Positions 42,015 to 51,061 of a stretch of 64,000 nucleotides of DNA are shown piece after piece. Source of the stretch: Chloracidobacterium sp. (GTDB lineage Bacteria; Acidobacteriota; Blastocatellia; Pyrinomonadales; Pyrinomonadaceae); assembly GCA_016706275.1 (NCBI GenBank), contig JADJJY010000003.1, forward strand, positions 620,001 to 684,000, written 5' to 3'. The notes below the pieces were generated by a model. It was not told the DNA's origin. It made no database searches and was given only the letters and a program-made list of their open reading frames with translations. Numbering within the stretch: position 1 is the first letter of the stretch; every line of letters begins with the position of its first letter. Position numbers and translations under genes: made by a program.

Positions 42015-42737
42015 ATGGCAAAACGTATCGGGCTGATCCAAACGCGTGGCATCGGCGACATTATCATTGCGTTGCCGATCGCTGATCATTTCATTGAGCT
42101 AGGGTATGAGGTCGTGTGGCCGATCGACGCCGACTTTGTCCGTATTTTTGCGCCCATCAAGCCCGAGATAACGTTTCTGCCGGTTGAGAAAGGTGCGGGT
42201 TATTTTTTTCACGATCCGGTCTGTCTCATCGGCGAGCAAAAGTGCGAACGCACGGTCATCCTGTATTCCTACCTCAGCGATCTGAATATCTATGACAGCC
42301 GTTTGTCGGGCTCGTTAAAGTTTGACGAATACAAATACGCGATCGCCGGCGTGCCTTTCTCAAAAAAGTGGAATCTCAGATACGAGCGCGATATGGCTCG
42401 CGAACAGTCGCTTTTTGATTCGTTAGAGATCACAGGCGACTACGTCTGCTTTCACGGGCAGTCGTCTGATATGCCCGAACCACTCGTCTTGCCGGAGCGA
42501 ATGGCGGATGGTTTGCAGATCATTAACCTCGAAAAAATGTCCGACACCGAAAGCCCTTTTGACTGGCTGCTGACGCTTGAACGTGCAAAAAAGCTGATCC
42601 TCATCGACAGCTGTTTTGCCAATTTGGTCGAACAGATGAACCTCGAGGGCGATAAATGCATCATCGCCAAAAACTCTGTCCAGCACACGCCGGTGTATAA
42701 AAACGGCTGGCAGTTTATGTTTCCAAGCCAATTTTAG
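42015..42737 (+). CDS. GT9/heptosyltransferase-like protein
   Basis: A 240-residue protein whose N-terminus (RIGLIQTRGIGDIIIALPIADHFIELGYEVVWPID) matches the first Rossmann half of the glycosyltransferase-9 (ADP-heptose:LPS heptosyltransferase) family. A later LERAKKLILIDSCFANLVEQMN segment resembles the donor-binding site. It is shorter than typical GT9 enzymes (about 340). A role in glycan assembly fits the ADP-heptose genes at 22992-24503, but the donor is not established. Confidence 0.6.
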   Translation: MAKRIGLIQTRGIGDIIIALPIADHFIELGYEVVWPIDADFVRIFAPIKPEITFLPVEKGAGYFFHDPVCLIGEQKCERTVILYSYLSDLNIYDSRLSGSLKFDEYKYAIAGVPFSKKWNLRYERDMAREQSLFDSLEITGDYVCFHGQSSDMPEPLVLPERMADGLQIINLEKMSDTESPFDWLLTLERAKKLILIDSCFANLVEQMNLEGDKCIIAKNSVQHTPVYKNGWQFMFPSQF

Positions 42738-42808
42738 CGCGGCTAAACGCTCAAAATGCGCTATCCTGTCTGACAAGACAACCAACTAATTTCAAGAGAG
42801 GCATATCC

Positions 42809-44809
42809 ATGAAAAGCACGCTATTGCTTAGTTTTGTTCTGCTATTTACAGCATTTACCTTTGCTCAAAAACCCTACACGATCGAGCAATATCTGAATAT
42901 CAGATCGGCGAGTTCGCCGTCTATGTCGCCGGACGGGCGTGAGATCGTCTATCTGACAAATGTGACAGGCACGACGCAGGTATGGTCGGCGGTCATCTCA
43001 TCACCAAAGCCAAAACGGCTGACCAATTACGAAGACAATGTTGGCTTCGTAAAGTGGCTGGGTAACGGCAGCGGCATCATTTTCGGCAAAGCCAAAGGCG
43101 GGGATGAGAACACCCAATTCTATTGGATGAAACCCGATGGTACCGGCGTAAAGGCCCTGACGAATGCACCTACTGTCCGCCATAATTTCGGCGAGGTCTC
43201 TAGCGACGGCCGATACATCTACTACGCATCGAATAAACGCAACCGGACATTTTTTGACATCTATTCGATGGATCTCGAATCGGGTGCAGAGAAATTGCTG
43301 TATAAGCAGGACGGAAATAATAGTGTCGCCGCCGTCAATAGCGATGGCTCAAAACTGATCGTTTCGCGTGACGGCATCGAATTTAGCCTAGACAACAACC
43401 TCTATTTGGTCGACACCAAGACCGGAAAAGAGCAGCTTTTGACTCCGCACAAAGACGCGACGCAATATGGCGGCGTAAGCTTTTTGCCGGACGGCAAATC
43501 GCTCGTTCTCGGTTCGGACGAAGGCCGTGAGTTTTTTACGCTTGCCAATCTGCGGCTAAAAAATGCGGCAAATTCGAATGACTGGAGCGACGCCAACCGC
43601 GAGTTGCGGTTTATCAATGCTGTGACCCATGATGTTTCCGGCATCACGATGTCGGATTCGCCAAGCACGATAGCGTTCGCAACCAACCGCGAAGGCTTTT
43701 CGGAACTTTGGCTCCACCAGATCGAAACCGACGGCAAGCCGTTAGTCACCTTTTTTGCTGGCAAACCACAAAAGATCGAACTTCCGGGCCAAGGTGTAGT
43801 TGGCGGCCTGACGATCGACCGCGGCCAAACGAAACTTGCGTTCTCGTACAGTTCGCCCAAGAGCAGCGGTGAGATCTGGGTCTACGATCTGAAATATCGG
43901 ACGTTGAAACAGATCACTAGCAGCGACCAAGCAGGGATCGATCCGAAAACCTTCGTCGTACCGGAGCTGATCAAGTATAGATCGTTCGACGGACTCGAAA
44001 TTCCGGCCTGGTATTACCCGCCGCAAGGCGTTGAATACATGCGGATGAAAAATCAGCCTAACCGCGTGTTCGCGTTCTCCAAAGTAGTCGGTACGGACGG
44101 AAATCAGCGGCTCTCCGGCGTGAAAGTTCCGGTTATCGTCTCGGTCCACGGCGGGCCCGAGGGGCAGTCGCGTCCGGGTTTCAATCCACTGTTCCAATAC
44201 TATTTATCGCGAGGTTATGCCGTGCTCGATCTGAATGTTCGAGGATCGACCGGTTACGGCAAAACATACACGCATCTCGACGATGTTGAAAAACGCGAAG
44301 ATTCTGTCAAGGATCTCGCCTTTGCCGCCGAATGGCTCAAGACAAAAGGCGGTGCCGATCCAAAGCGTATCGCAGTTGTTGGCGGCAGCTATGGCGGATA
44401 CATGACGATGGCCGCGATAACGCTGTATCCGGATCTGTGGGCGGCAGCGGTCGGCACGGTCGCGATCACAAATTGGGAGACTTTCCTGACAAATACATCG
44501 GGCTATCGACGCCGTCAGCGTGAGGTCGAATATGGCCGACTCGACAAAGATATCGAATTTCTTCGCCGCATCTCACCGATCCGAAAGATCGACAGGATCA
44601 AAACGCCACTCTTTGTCATCTCAGGGCTAAACGATCCGCGTGTTCCGTACACCGAAGGCGAGCAAATGGTCAATGCCCTAAAGAAACGTGGAGCGATCGT
44701 CGAGTACAAACTCTATAACGACGAGGGCCACGGCATCTCAAAACTCAAAAACCGGCTCGATCTATACCCGCTGGTCGCTGATTTTTTGGATAAACATATG
44801 AAAAAGTAA
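42809..44809 (+). CDS. Secreted S9 (prolyl oligopeptidase family) peptidase
   Basis: A 666-residue exported serine peptidase. Signal peptide KSTLLLSFVLLFTAFTFAQ. An N-terminal WD40-like propeller (about 25-390) contains SPSMSPDGREIVYLTN-type PD40 blades. The C-terminal alpha/beta hydrolase has oxyanion HGGPEGQ, nucleophile serine in VVGGSYGGYMTMAAITLYP, the aspartate in SGLNDPRVPYTEGEQM and the histidine in YNDEGHGISKLKNR. Cleaves oligopeptides or acyl-peptides outside the cytoplasm. Confidence 0.92.
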   Translation: MKSTLLLSFVLLFTAFTFAQKPYTIEQYLNIRSASSPSMSPDGREIVYLTNVTGTTQVWSAVISSPKPKRLTNYEDNVGFVKWLGNGSGIIFGKAKGGDENTQFYWMKPDGTGVKALTNAPTVRHNFGEVSSDGRYIYYASNKRNRTFFDIYSMDLESGAEKLLYKQDGNNSVAAVNSDGSKLIVSRDGIEFSLDNNLYLVDTKTGKEQLLTPHKDATQYGGVSFLPDGKSLVLGSDEGREFFTLANLRLKNAANSNDWSDANRELRFINAVTHDVSGITMSDSPSTIAFATNREGFSELWLHQIETDGKPLVTFFAGKPQKIELPGQGVVGGLTIDRGQTKLAFSYSSPKSSGEIWVYDLKYRTLKQITSSDQAGIDPKTFVVPELIKYRSFDGLEIPAWYYPPQGVEYMRMKNQPNRVFAFSKVVGTDGNQRLSGVKVPVIVSVHGGPEGQSRPGFNPLFQYYLSRGYAVLDLNVRGSTGYGKTYTHLDDVEKREDSVKDLAFAAEWLKTKGGADPKRIAVVGGSYGGYMTMAAITLYPDLWAAAVGTVAITNWETFLTNTSGYRRRQREVEYGRLDKDIEFLRRISPIRKIDRIKTPLFVISGLNDPRVPYTEGEQMVNALKKRGAIVEYKLYNDEGHGISKLKNRLDLYPLVADFLDKHMKK

Positions 44810-44814
44810 AAACG

Positions 44815-44846
44815 AAAAGGCCTCGCTAAAATTGCGAGGCCTTTTT
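44815..44846. terminator. Bidirectional rho-independent terminator
   Basis: AAAAGGCCTCGC pairs with GCGAGGCCTTTTT around a short loop, with an A-run before and T-run after. Lies between the convergent S9 peptidase and the propeller gene, 5 bp from one stop and 10 bp from the other. Confidence 0.9.
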
Positions 44847-44856
44847 AATACTTTAT

Positions 44857-47577
44857 CTACTGAGCAATAAAGTTATTATCAGCAATATTGTCGCTGAGAA
44901 CGACGACGCTTGGTGCAAAAGTAAACCGCCTCGAGATTACGGCCATATTGTAGGTCACCCCAGTCGGTACGTTATCAAACCGATAGTTTCCAAATGGCCC
45001 TGACCTGACCTGTAAAACCACACCCAGCGAATTGGTCATCGTTACGGTCGCATTTCTAACCCCTCGTCCCGCTGCCGTTAGGATTCTGCCCGATACGGTT
45101 GCGGTCGTCGGAGTTGCAATTGAGATCTGGTACATTCCACGGCCATGTGTCGCGATACGCAGTGTCCTCGATGTTGGCTGGATCGCTACACCAAATACCG
45201 CCACCCTCGGCAATCCTGTACCTAACGGAGCCCAGTTTGTACCGCCGTTGTAAGAAACAAAAACCCCGATATCGGTTCCGGCGTAAATGTTATTAGCATT
45301 GATCGGATCGATCGCAAGGGCGTTCGTCGGAACGTCCGGGATGCCCGAACCGGCATTCGTCCAGGTCGGCGTCGGGGCGTTGAGATTCGTGGTTTTCATT
45401 ACATGCTGGCCGGGAATACCATAACCATTTAATGCGACATACGCCGTGTTTTGGTCAGTCGGTGAGAAAGCTATACGTCCAACATAACGTGCCGGCAGAG
45501 TCCCGGTCACGTCGGTCATCGTCACAGCCCCTGCAGTATTTGAGTAATAAACCTTGCCCAGGGTCGATCCGATCAACCGTACCGCGTCATTTTGGGGCGA
45601 GATGCCGATAGCAGACACGCGTTCGTTGCCACCCGGCAGTTGCTGGCTGACGGCCGTCATCGTTGTACCAATATTTGCCGATCTGTAAAGCTTGTTCGAA
45701 CCAAAATAGAGCGTGTTCTTTGCTGCACTGTCAGACGCAACCGGTCCGCCGACCATCGGCGCATAAAACAGCGTCGCGTCAGTACACGCGATACCGTTCG
45801 CCGTGCCGCCGCAGCCAAGAAAGCCGCTCCAATTAGGATCGCCATTGGCAACGGTGGTCGTCGCACGAGTAAATCCTATCTGATTATTCGTCTGGTTATA
45901 ATAGGTATGATATGCAGTAATACTGGTTGCGGAGGTCGATGTTTGGTCGATCACGGCAAATCCGCCGTCACCGCCGTCGGAGTTGACCCAACTGCTGTCC
46001 GCGGCGACTAAATATTGCGTTCCGTTGTCCTGCGTGCCGCCTAGTGTGTAATTCGTTTCTGTCGGATGGACCGCAAGCCCCATAAATTGGGTGGCGCTGT
46101 ACGTGGTGTTATTAAGAGTCGTCCAATTCACACCGGCGTTGGTCGATTTCCATATGCCTCCGTCACTGCCAAAATAGATCGTATTCGGATCCGACGGGGC
46201 AACGGTGATCGCCTGTGTATCAACGTGCAGCCCGCTCGAACTGCTCGTATAGGTCGTGCCGCCGTTGCTTGAGCGGCCAAATACGAGCGTCGGCGATCCA
46301 CCGAGATAGACATTGTTTGCGTCGGTCGGGTCGATCGCGATCGCGATGTCATAGAAGCACTGCGCGTTACAAAAGTTGTTGTCGAGCATAAAATTAAATG
46401 CACCGCCGCCAACTGATTTAAATGTCTGTCCGGTCCCTTCACCGACCGCTGCGATTACCGTTGTCGTGCCGCCGACATTAGCCGCGGCCAGCTCAACACG
46501 AGATTGCGAGCCGGTAACGGTAAAAGTATTTCCGAGCACCTGACCCCATGTGGGACTTGCGGCTAAAGCATTCGTCGTGGCAAAAACGCCACCATCACCC
46601 GCGACCGCTGTGATCACGCCCGCCCAAATTTTGTTCGGATCGGACGGATCCATCACGAGGTCGGTGACATTACGCTCTGTGATACCCATCGGTATCAGCG
46701 CAAAGGTTGGGTTTGGCGCGGTTGCGTTCGTGGTGCGGTAAATACCGCGGGTTGGCAAACTAAGCCCCGTGGTGCTCGATCCGATACCTGCGACTCCACT
46801 GGTCGTCGCGACGAAAACCGTGTTCGGATCGGTCGGATGGACAAGCACCTCACTGATCGCGCGGCCCGAGAAAACATCATTATTCGCCGCATCCTTATTC
46901 AACGGGCCGGTAAGCACCGGTGTGGTATCGGCAGTATTGATGCGGTAAAGGCCGACGCCGATGAAGCAGCCGCTCCCGCATTGCGTCGACTCTCCCGTTC
47001 CAACATAAACGATCGTCGGGTCTGAGGGCGATATCGCCACCGCTCCGATCGCAAGCGTTGCGGCATTATCCATCAACGGCGTCCATGTCGCTCCGCCATT
47101 TAGAGTTCGGTAAAGCCCGCCTTGGGCTGTGCCAACATAAACAATATTTGGATTGGTCGGGTGAACGGCGATCGCACTGGTGCGTCCGGACCACGCTACC
47201 GACGCGCTTATAGGGATCGGCACCGGGCCTAGCGGTGTCCATGCCGCCGCCGGAGACTCGCCACGGAGCTTAGCAAGATCCGCTTCGGCATTATCCATTT
47301 CCTGGATAGCCTTAACGCGCGAGTCTTGCTTAGCGGTGTCATACCCTTGGAGCAGATCAAGGTTCTCGATACGCCGGATGAGATAGTCCTCTTTGTCTAT
47401 CCCATCTTCCTCCTTTTCGTATCCCCTTTTCTTTTCCGCAAATGGCGGCAGATCAGGTTCGTTCCGGTCAAATATCTTCCTCAGTTTTTCGCCAGCTCCG
47501 CTAAACCAGACCGCAGGAACCGCCAGAAAGGTGAAAAACGCCAACAATGTGATCAGAATCAACCAAGATCTTTTCAT
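44857..47577 (-). CDS. Giant secreted VPS10/BNR-type propeller protein with C-terminal regulatory-like domain (paralogue A)
   Basis: A 906-residue envelope protein. A signal-anchor (WLILITLLAFFTFLAVPAVWF) is followed by a segment shared with paralogue B: IFDRNEPDLPPFAEKK and EDYLIRR. The bulk (about 110-810) consists of propeller blades with Asp-box-like HPTNPNIVYVGTAQGGLYRTLNGGATWTPL repeats, as in sortilin/VPS10 and BNR glycosidases. A CNAQCFYDIAIAIDPTDANNVYLGG segment is conserved between the pair. The last about 80 residues are the GRILTAAGRGVRNATVTM ... NYRFDNVPTGVTYNMAVISRRFTF domain also present at 7317. GAGGAG precedes the ATG. No catalytic residue pair could be picked out. Confidence 0.88.
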   Translation of the reverse strand: MKRSWLILITLLAFFTFLAVPAVWFSGAGEKLRKIFDRNEPDLPPFAEKKRGYEKEEDGIDKEDYLIRRIENLDLLQGYDTAKQDSRVKAIQEMDNAEADLAKLRGESPAAAWTPLGPVPIPISASVAWSGRTSAIAVHPTNPNIVYVGTAQGGLYRTLNGGATWTPLMDNAATLAIGAVAISPSDPTIVYVGTGESTQCGSGCFIGVGLYRINTADTTPVLTGPLNKDAANNDVFSGRAISEVLVHPTDPNTVFVATTSGVAGIGSSTTGLSLPTRGIYRTTNATAPNPTFALIPMGITERNVTDLVMDPSDPNKIWAGVITAVAGDGGVFATTNALAASPTWGQVLGNTFTVTGSQSRVELAAANVGGTTTVIAAVGEGTGQTFKSVGGGAFNFMLDNNFCNAQCFYDIAIAIDPTDANNVYLGGSPTLVFGRSSNGGTTYTSSSSGLHVDTQAITVAPSDPNTIYFGSDGGIWKSTNAGVNWTTLNNTTYSATQFMGLAVHPTETNYTLGGTQDNGTQYLVAADSSWVNSDGGDGGFAVIDQTSTSATSITAYHTYYNQTNNQIGFTRATTTVANGDPNWSGFLGCGGTANGIACTDATLFYAPMVGGPVASDSAAKNTLYFGSNKLYRSANIGTTMTAVSQQLPGGNERVSAIGISPQNDAVRLIGSTLGKVYYSNTAGAVTMTDVTGTLPARYVGRIAFSPTDQNTAYVALNGYGIPGQHVMKTTNLNAPTPTWTNAGSGIPDVPTNALAIDPINANNIYAGTDIGVFVSYNGGTNWAPLGTGLPRVAVFGVAIQPTSRTLRIATHGRGMYQISIATPTTATVSGRILTAAGRGVRNATVTMTNSLGVVLQVRSGPFGNYRFDNVPTGVTYNMAVISRRFTFAPSVVVLSDNIADNNFIAQ

Positions 47578-47610
47578 CTAAAGAATTCTCCTCGTATTCA
47601 ATGATACAGC

Positions 47611-47645
47611 AAAAAAGGAGTCCCGTGGACATAAGCCCACGGGAC
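47611..47645 (-). terminator. Rho-independent terminator for propeller paralogue B
   Basis: GTCCCGTGG pairs perfectly with CCACGGGAC around an 8 nt loop; on the minus strand it is followed by TCCTTTTTTG. It lies 28 bp after the stop of paralogue B and 34 bp before the start of paralogue A, so A likely has its own promoter. Confidence 0.88.
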
Positions 47646-47672
47646 ATCCTTAGTTGTTTACGGCGTTTGCCA

Positions 47673-50447
47673 CTACTTTTTACGACCAAGCGGCTTTGTT
47701 GGTTGTAAAATGTTCATGGGTCCGCCACGACCTGCACCCATCGGCGTGATGTCATAACCAGTCAGCTCGTCGGTCAGTGCCACGACGCGTGGCTCGTAGC
47801 TGAACCGACGCGAACGAACCGAGATCACATAAGTCGCTCCGGTGGCCAGGTCGTCAAAGCGATATGTTCCCATCGGCCCGGTCATCACATTTCGTGCATT
47901 TCCGCTCTGATCGGTGATCGTAATAACAGCATTGCGCAGTCCGCGGCCTTCGGCTGTTAGCACACGTCCCGAAATCGATACATTTGTAGCTGTCGGAGGT
48001 GCTACAGGTGTTTGCCACAGACCTCTGCCGTGAGTAGCGATACGAACTTGCCGTGGTGAGCCGGGTGCGATCGCAATGTCAAATACAGCTACACGGGGTA
48101 GCCCTGTTCCAAAAGGAGTCCAGGTCGCTCCGCCGTTGCCCGAGGTATAAACGCCGATGTCAGTGCCCGCGTAGAGACGGGTCGTTTCTAGCGGATCAAC
48201 AACAAAAGCATTAACCGGAACCGCAGGCAGACCTGTGTTTGCAGCCGTCCAGGTTGGCGAGGCGACGTTAAGATTAGTTGTTTTCCATACGTTTGTTACG
48301 CCAAATGCCGCGAGAGTAACATAGGCCGTATTGACATTTTGCGGATCGATCACCGCACGACCGACATAGTTATTTGGAATAGCATTGCCCGGGTCGCGAT
48401 CTTGCAACGTGGTTGTTCCAGGTGTTGTCCCGGTGCCAAAAATACCGCCGTTATTTTGCCCGATGATCCGAACATTATCGTCCTGGTCCGAGATGCCGAT
48501 CGCGCTGATCGGCGAAGCGAATACCTGACTGACAGTCGTATGATTGAGACCGGTATCAGCTGATCGATAAAGGCGATCTGCTCCGTAATAAATCGTGTTC
48601 GGCGTACCGGGCCCGCGTTCCAAAGGTGCGTAAAAGTTGATCACGCTAGTGCAAGTAATGCCGTTTGCAGTTGCTCCCGTACAACCGCGGAACGTCCAAT
48701 TCTCAAACGCTGTCGAACTGTTCGAGAAGGCGTAGCCAGTCAAAGTACTGCCGTTAAAATACGTGTGATATTGATTAAAGGTGGTCGTGTTTGATGAACT
48801 CTGGTCGATTACCGAATACCCGCCATCACCAAAATCCGTCCGCGTCCAAGCCGCGGCGTTTGTATAACGGTTTGTTCCGTTGTCCTGTGTTCCGCCGATC
48901 GTAATATTTGGATCGGTCGGATGGACGTCAAGGCTCATAAATTGCGTGGCTCTGAATGTCGAATTGTTCAAACTTGTCCATGCGATCGTTGCCCCGCTTA
49001 CATCGTTTGTCCGATAAATGCCCCCATCTGAGCCAAAGTAAACGATCAACGGATTCGACGGTGCAACCGCGATGGCGTGAGAATCAACGTGCAATCCGGA
49101 TGTAAAACTCGCGCCGTTTGCTGTAAAAGTCGTGCCACCGTTGGTAGAACGGCCAAAAACCAATGCCGGCGCACCCCCGATATAAACGCTGCTCGCATTT
49201 GTTGGGTCTACAGCCACAGCAATGTCATAAAAACATTGCGGACTGCAAAAATTTGTTGTGTTTTGTAAAGTCCACACGGTTCCCCCATCCGTGTTGATGT
49301 ACAGCCCACCCGAGGCATTACCGACAGCCGCGTAAAAGGTTGGGTTTGGTTGGCCCACCGTATGCTGGACGGCAAATTCGCCGGTCAATTCGCTAGTACT
49401 GGTGCTGTTAAAAACAACGCGCTGAGTAAAGGTCGGGGTCGCACCCAGCGCATCTGTCGAAACATAAATGCCACCGGCTCCGCCCGATTGGATCGAATTG
49501 GCAACTAACAGATTAGGATTTAAAGGGTCGAAAGCAATATCACGGACACTGGCATTCACGTCCGCTGAGAGTCCCGTCAATTTCGCAAATGTCGGATTTG
49601 CCGTAGTTGCATTAACAGAGCGATAGATGCCGCGGCTTGGAAGAACATTATTCGCGACGCCGCCGATCCCACCAACACCGCTTGCTGATGCGACAAAGAT
49701 AATGTTCGGGTCAGTTGGATGCACCAGGATCTCGCCAATGGCTCGTCCGGTAAAAATATCGGCGTTGCCAGCGTCCTTGTTCAGCGGACCCGTGATTGTA
49801 GGACTAGCGGAGCTCGCATTATCCAAACGATATACCCCAACGCCGAAAAAACTATCAAGTGAAAAATTAGCTTCGCCAGTCCCGACATAAACCGTTTCAG
49901 GTTGAGAGGGCGATATGGCGATAGCTCCGATCGCAAGACTTAAGGCATTATCCAATAGCGGCGTCCACGATGTGCCGCCATTGGTCGATCGGTAGAGCCC
50001 GCCCTGCGCCGTTCCGACATAGACAATATCCGGATTTGTCGGGTGAACGGCAATTGCCACCACACGGCCACTCGCAGTCGTCGCAGGCCCAGTCCCGACT
50101 TGTGCATTCGGGATCGGATTCGGACCGAGTTCTGTCCAGGCGGCCATCGGGGCAGAAGTTCTTTGCAAGGCTTCCTGCTGGCGTTCCATCTGAGCAATTG
50201 CCTCAATCCTGTCTTGAGGGTCAAACGGCACGCCTTCTTGAATGCCGCGATACATCGATAATTGCTGAGCACGGCGAAGCATAAAATCTTCTTTATCAAC
50301 ATCTTCCCGCGCGAAATCAGGAAGGTCGGGTTCATCGCCGCGAAAGATCTTCTCGATACCCGCTCTAACATCAGGACTAAAATAAAAACCTATGGCAATG
50401 CCTATCGCCGCCACGACTATGAGTACTACTACGAACGATCTCTTCAT
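47673..50447 (-). CDS. Giant secreted VPS10/BNR-type propeller protein with C-terminal regulatory-like domain (paralogue B)
   Basis: A 924-residue paralogue of the gene downstream. N-terminal signal-anchor (VVVLIVVAAIGIAIGFYF), the shared IFRGDEPDLPDFAREDVDKEDFMLRR element, propeller blades such as HPTNPDIVYVGTAQGGLYRSTNGGTSWTPL and CSPQCFYDIAVAVDPTNASSVYIGG, and a C-terminal GRVLTAEGRGLRNAVITI ... YRFDDLATGATYVISVRSRRFSY domain. It then extends by about 30 basic, proline-rich residues (NILQPTKPLGRKK), unlike its paralogue. GAGGAGAC precedes the ATG. It is terminated by a strong hairpin. Confidence 0.88.
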   Translation of the reverse strand: MKRSFVVVLIVVAAIGIAIGFYFSPDVRAGIEKIFRGDEPDLPDFAREDVDKEDFMLRRAQQLSMYRGIQEGVPFDPQDRIEAIAQMERQQEALQRTSAPMAAWTELGPNPIPNAQVGTGPATTASGRVVAIAVHPTNPDIVYVGTAQGGLYRSTNGGTSWTPLLDNALSLAIGAIAISPSQPETVYVGTGEANFSLDSFFGVGVYRLDNASSASPTITGPLNKDAGNADIFTGRAIGEILVHPTDPNIIFVASASGVGGIGGVANNVLPSRGIYRSVNATTANPTFAKLTGLSADVNASVRDIAFDPLNPNLLVANSIQSGGAGGIYVSTDALGATPTFTQRVVFNSTSTSELTGEFAVQHTVGQPNPTFYAAVGNASGGLYINTDGGTVWTLQNTTNFCSPQCFYDIAVAVDPTNASSVYIGGAPALVFGRSTNGGTTFTANGASFTSGLHVDSHAIAVAPSNPLIVYFGSDGGIYRTNDVSGATIAWTSLNNSTFRATQFMSLDVHPTDPNITIGGTQDNGTNRYTNAAAWTRTDFGDGGYSVIDQSSSNTTTFNQYHTYFNGSTLTGYAFSNSSTAFENWTFRGCTGATANGITCTSVINFYAPLERGPGTPNTIYYGADRLYRSADTGLNHTTVSQVFASPISAIGISDQDDNVRIIGQNNGGIFGTGTTPGTTTLQDRDPGNAIPNNYVGRAVIDPQNVNTAYVTLAAFGVTNVWKTTNLNVASPTWTAANTGLPAVPVNAFVVDPLETTRLYAGTDIGVYTSGNGGATWTPFGTGLPRVAVFDIAIAPGSPRQVRIATHGRGLWQTPVAPPTATNVSISGRVLTAEGRGLRNAVITITDQSGNARNVMTGPMGTYRFDDLATGATYVISVRSRRFSYEPRVVALTDELTGYDITPMGAGRGGPMNILQPTKPLGRKK

Positions 50448-50519
50448 TATGTCTCCTCACCCTACAAATTACTGCTTTTTGACTGAAAAAATAACTGACT
50501 TATTGTCAGCAAAAATCTA

Positions 50520-50927
50520 CTACGGTATCGAGTAACGGGGAACGCCCGTATCACACGTCACCTCAATTACTTCATAGGTCTTTCTTAGCTTTTCGATCTC
50601 TTTTCTCTGGTTTTCCATTATCTCTAGGTAATCCGACGGCGGATTTCCCCAACACCCCTGCATCTGAAAAAAGCGAATCTTTTTACCGCGACTGTTAACT
50701 AATTTATCGCATACACATTTCGCTTTTAACTTTGCGAGAGTTTGCCTCACTGTAATGGGCGTTGAGGGCCTTTCAGAATTTACCGGGTTATCCCAACCGA
50801 TAACCGTATCCTCCTTGATATCAGGCGGCAGGCATTTATTGTATTTTTGGGCAGAGGAAATGCCGGCGAACGCAAAAACCGCGATCACCAATCCGATACA
50901 CTTCAATGGCAAGTACGAATCCTTCAT
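50520..50927 (-). CDS. Small secreted hypothetical protein
   Basis: A 135-residue exported protein with a signal peptide (LKCIGLVIAVFAFAGISSAQ) and six cysteines in total, five of them after the signal peptide (CLPPDIKEDTV, CVCDKLVN, QGCWG, VTCDTG), suggesting disulfides. The C-terminus is a charged helix. It lies in the same direction as the propeller genes, with no recognised family. Confidence 0.6.
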   Translation of the reverse strand: MKDSYLPLKCIGLVIAVFAFAGISSAQKYNKCLPPDIKEDTVIGWDNPVNSERPSTPITVRQTLAKLKAKCVCDKLVNSRGKKIRFFQMQGCWGNPPSDYLEIMENQRKEIEKLRKTYEVIEVTCDTGVPRYSIP

Positions 50928-51061
50928 ACGTCCGTTCCGAGTTCCTTTCTTAGGGCGTGAATCTATTTTTAAGTTAAGAATTTGTCTTCAGCAATGCATT
51001 ATACGCACGTTTCTGCCAAAAACGGAACCAAATAGTAGGCCAATTTAACAATTAATTTAGG

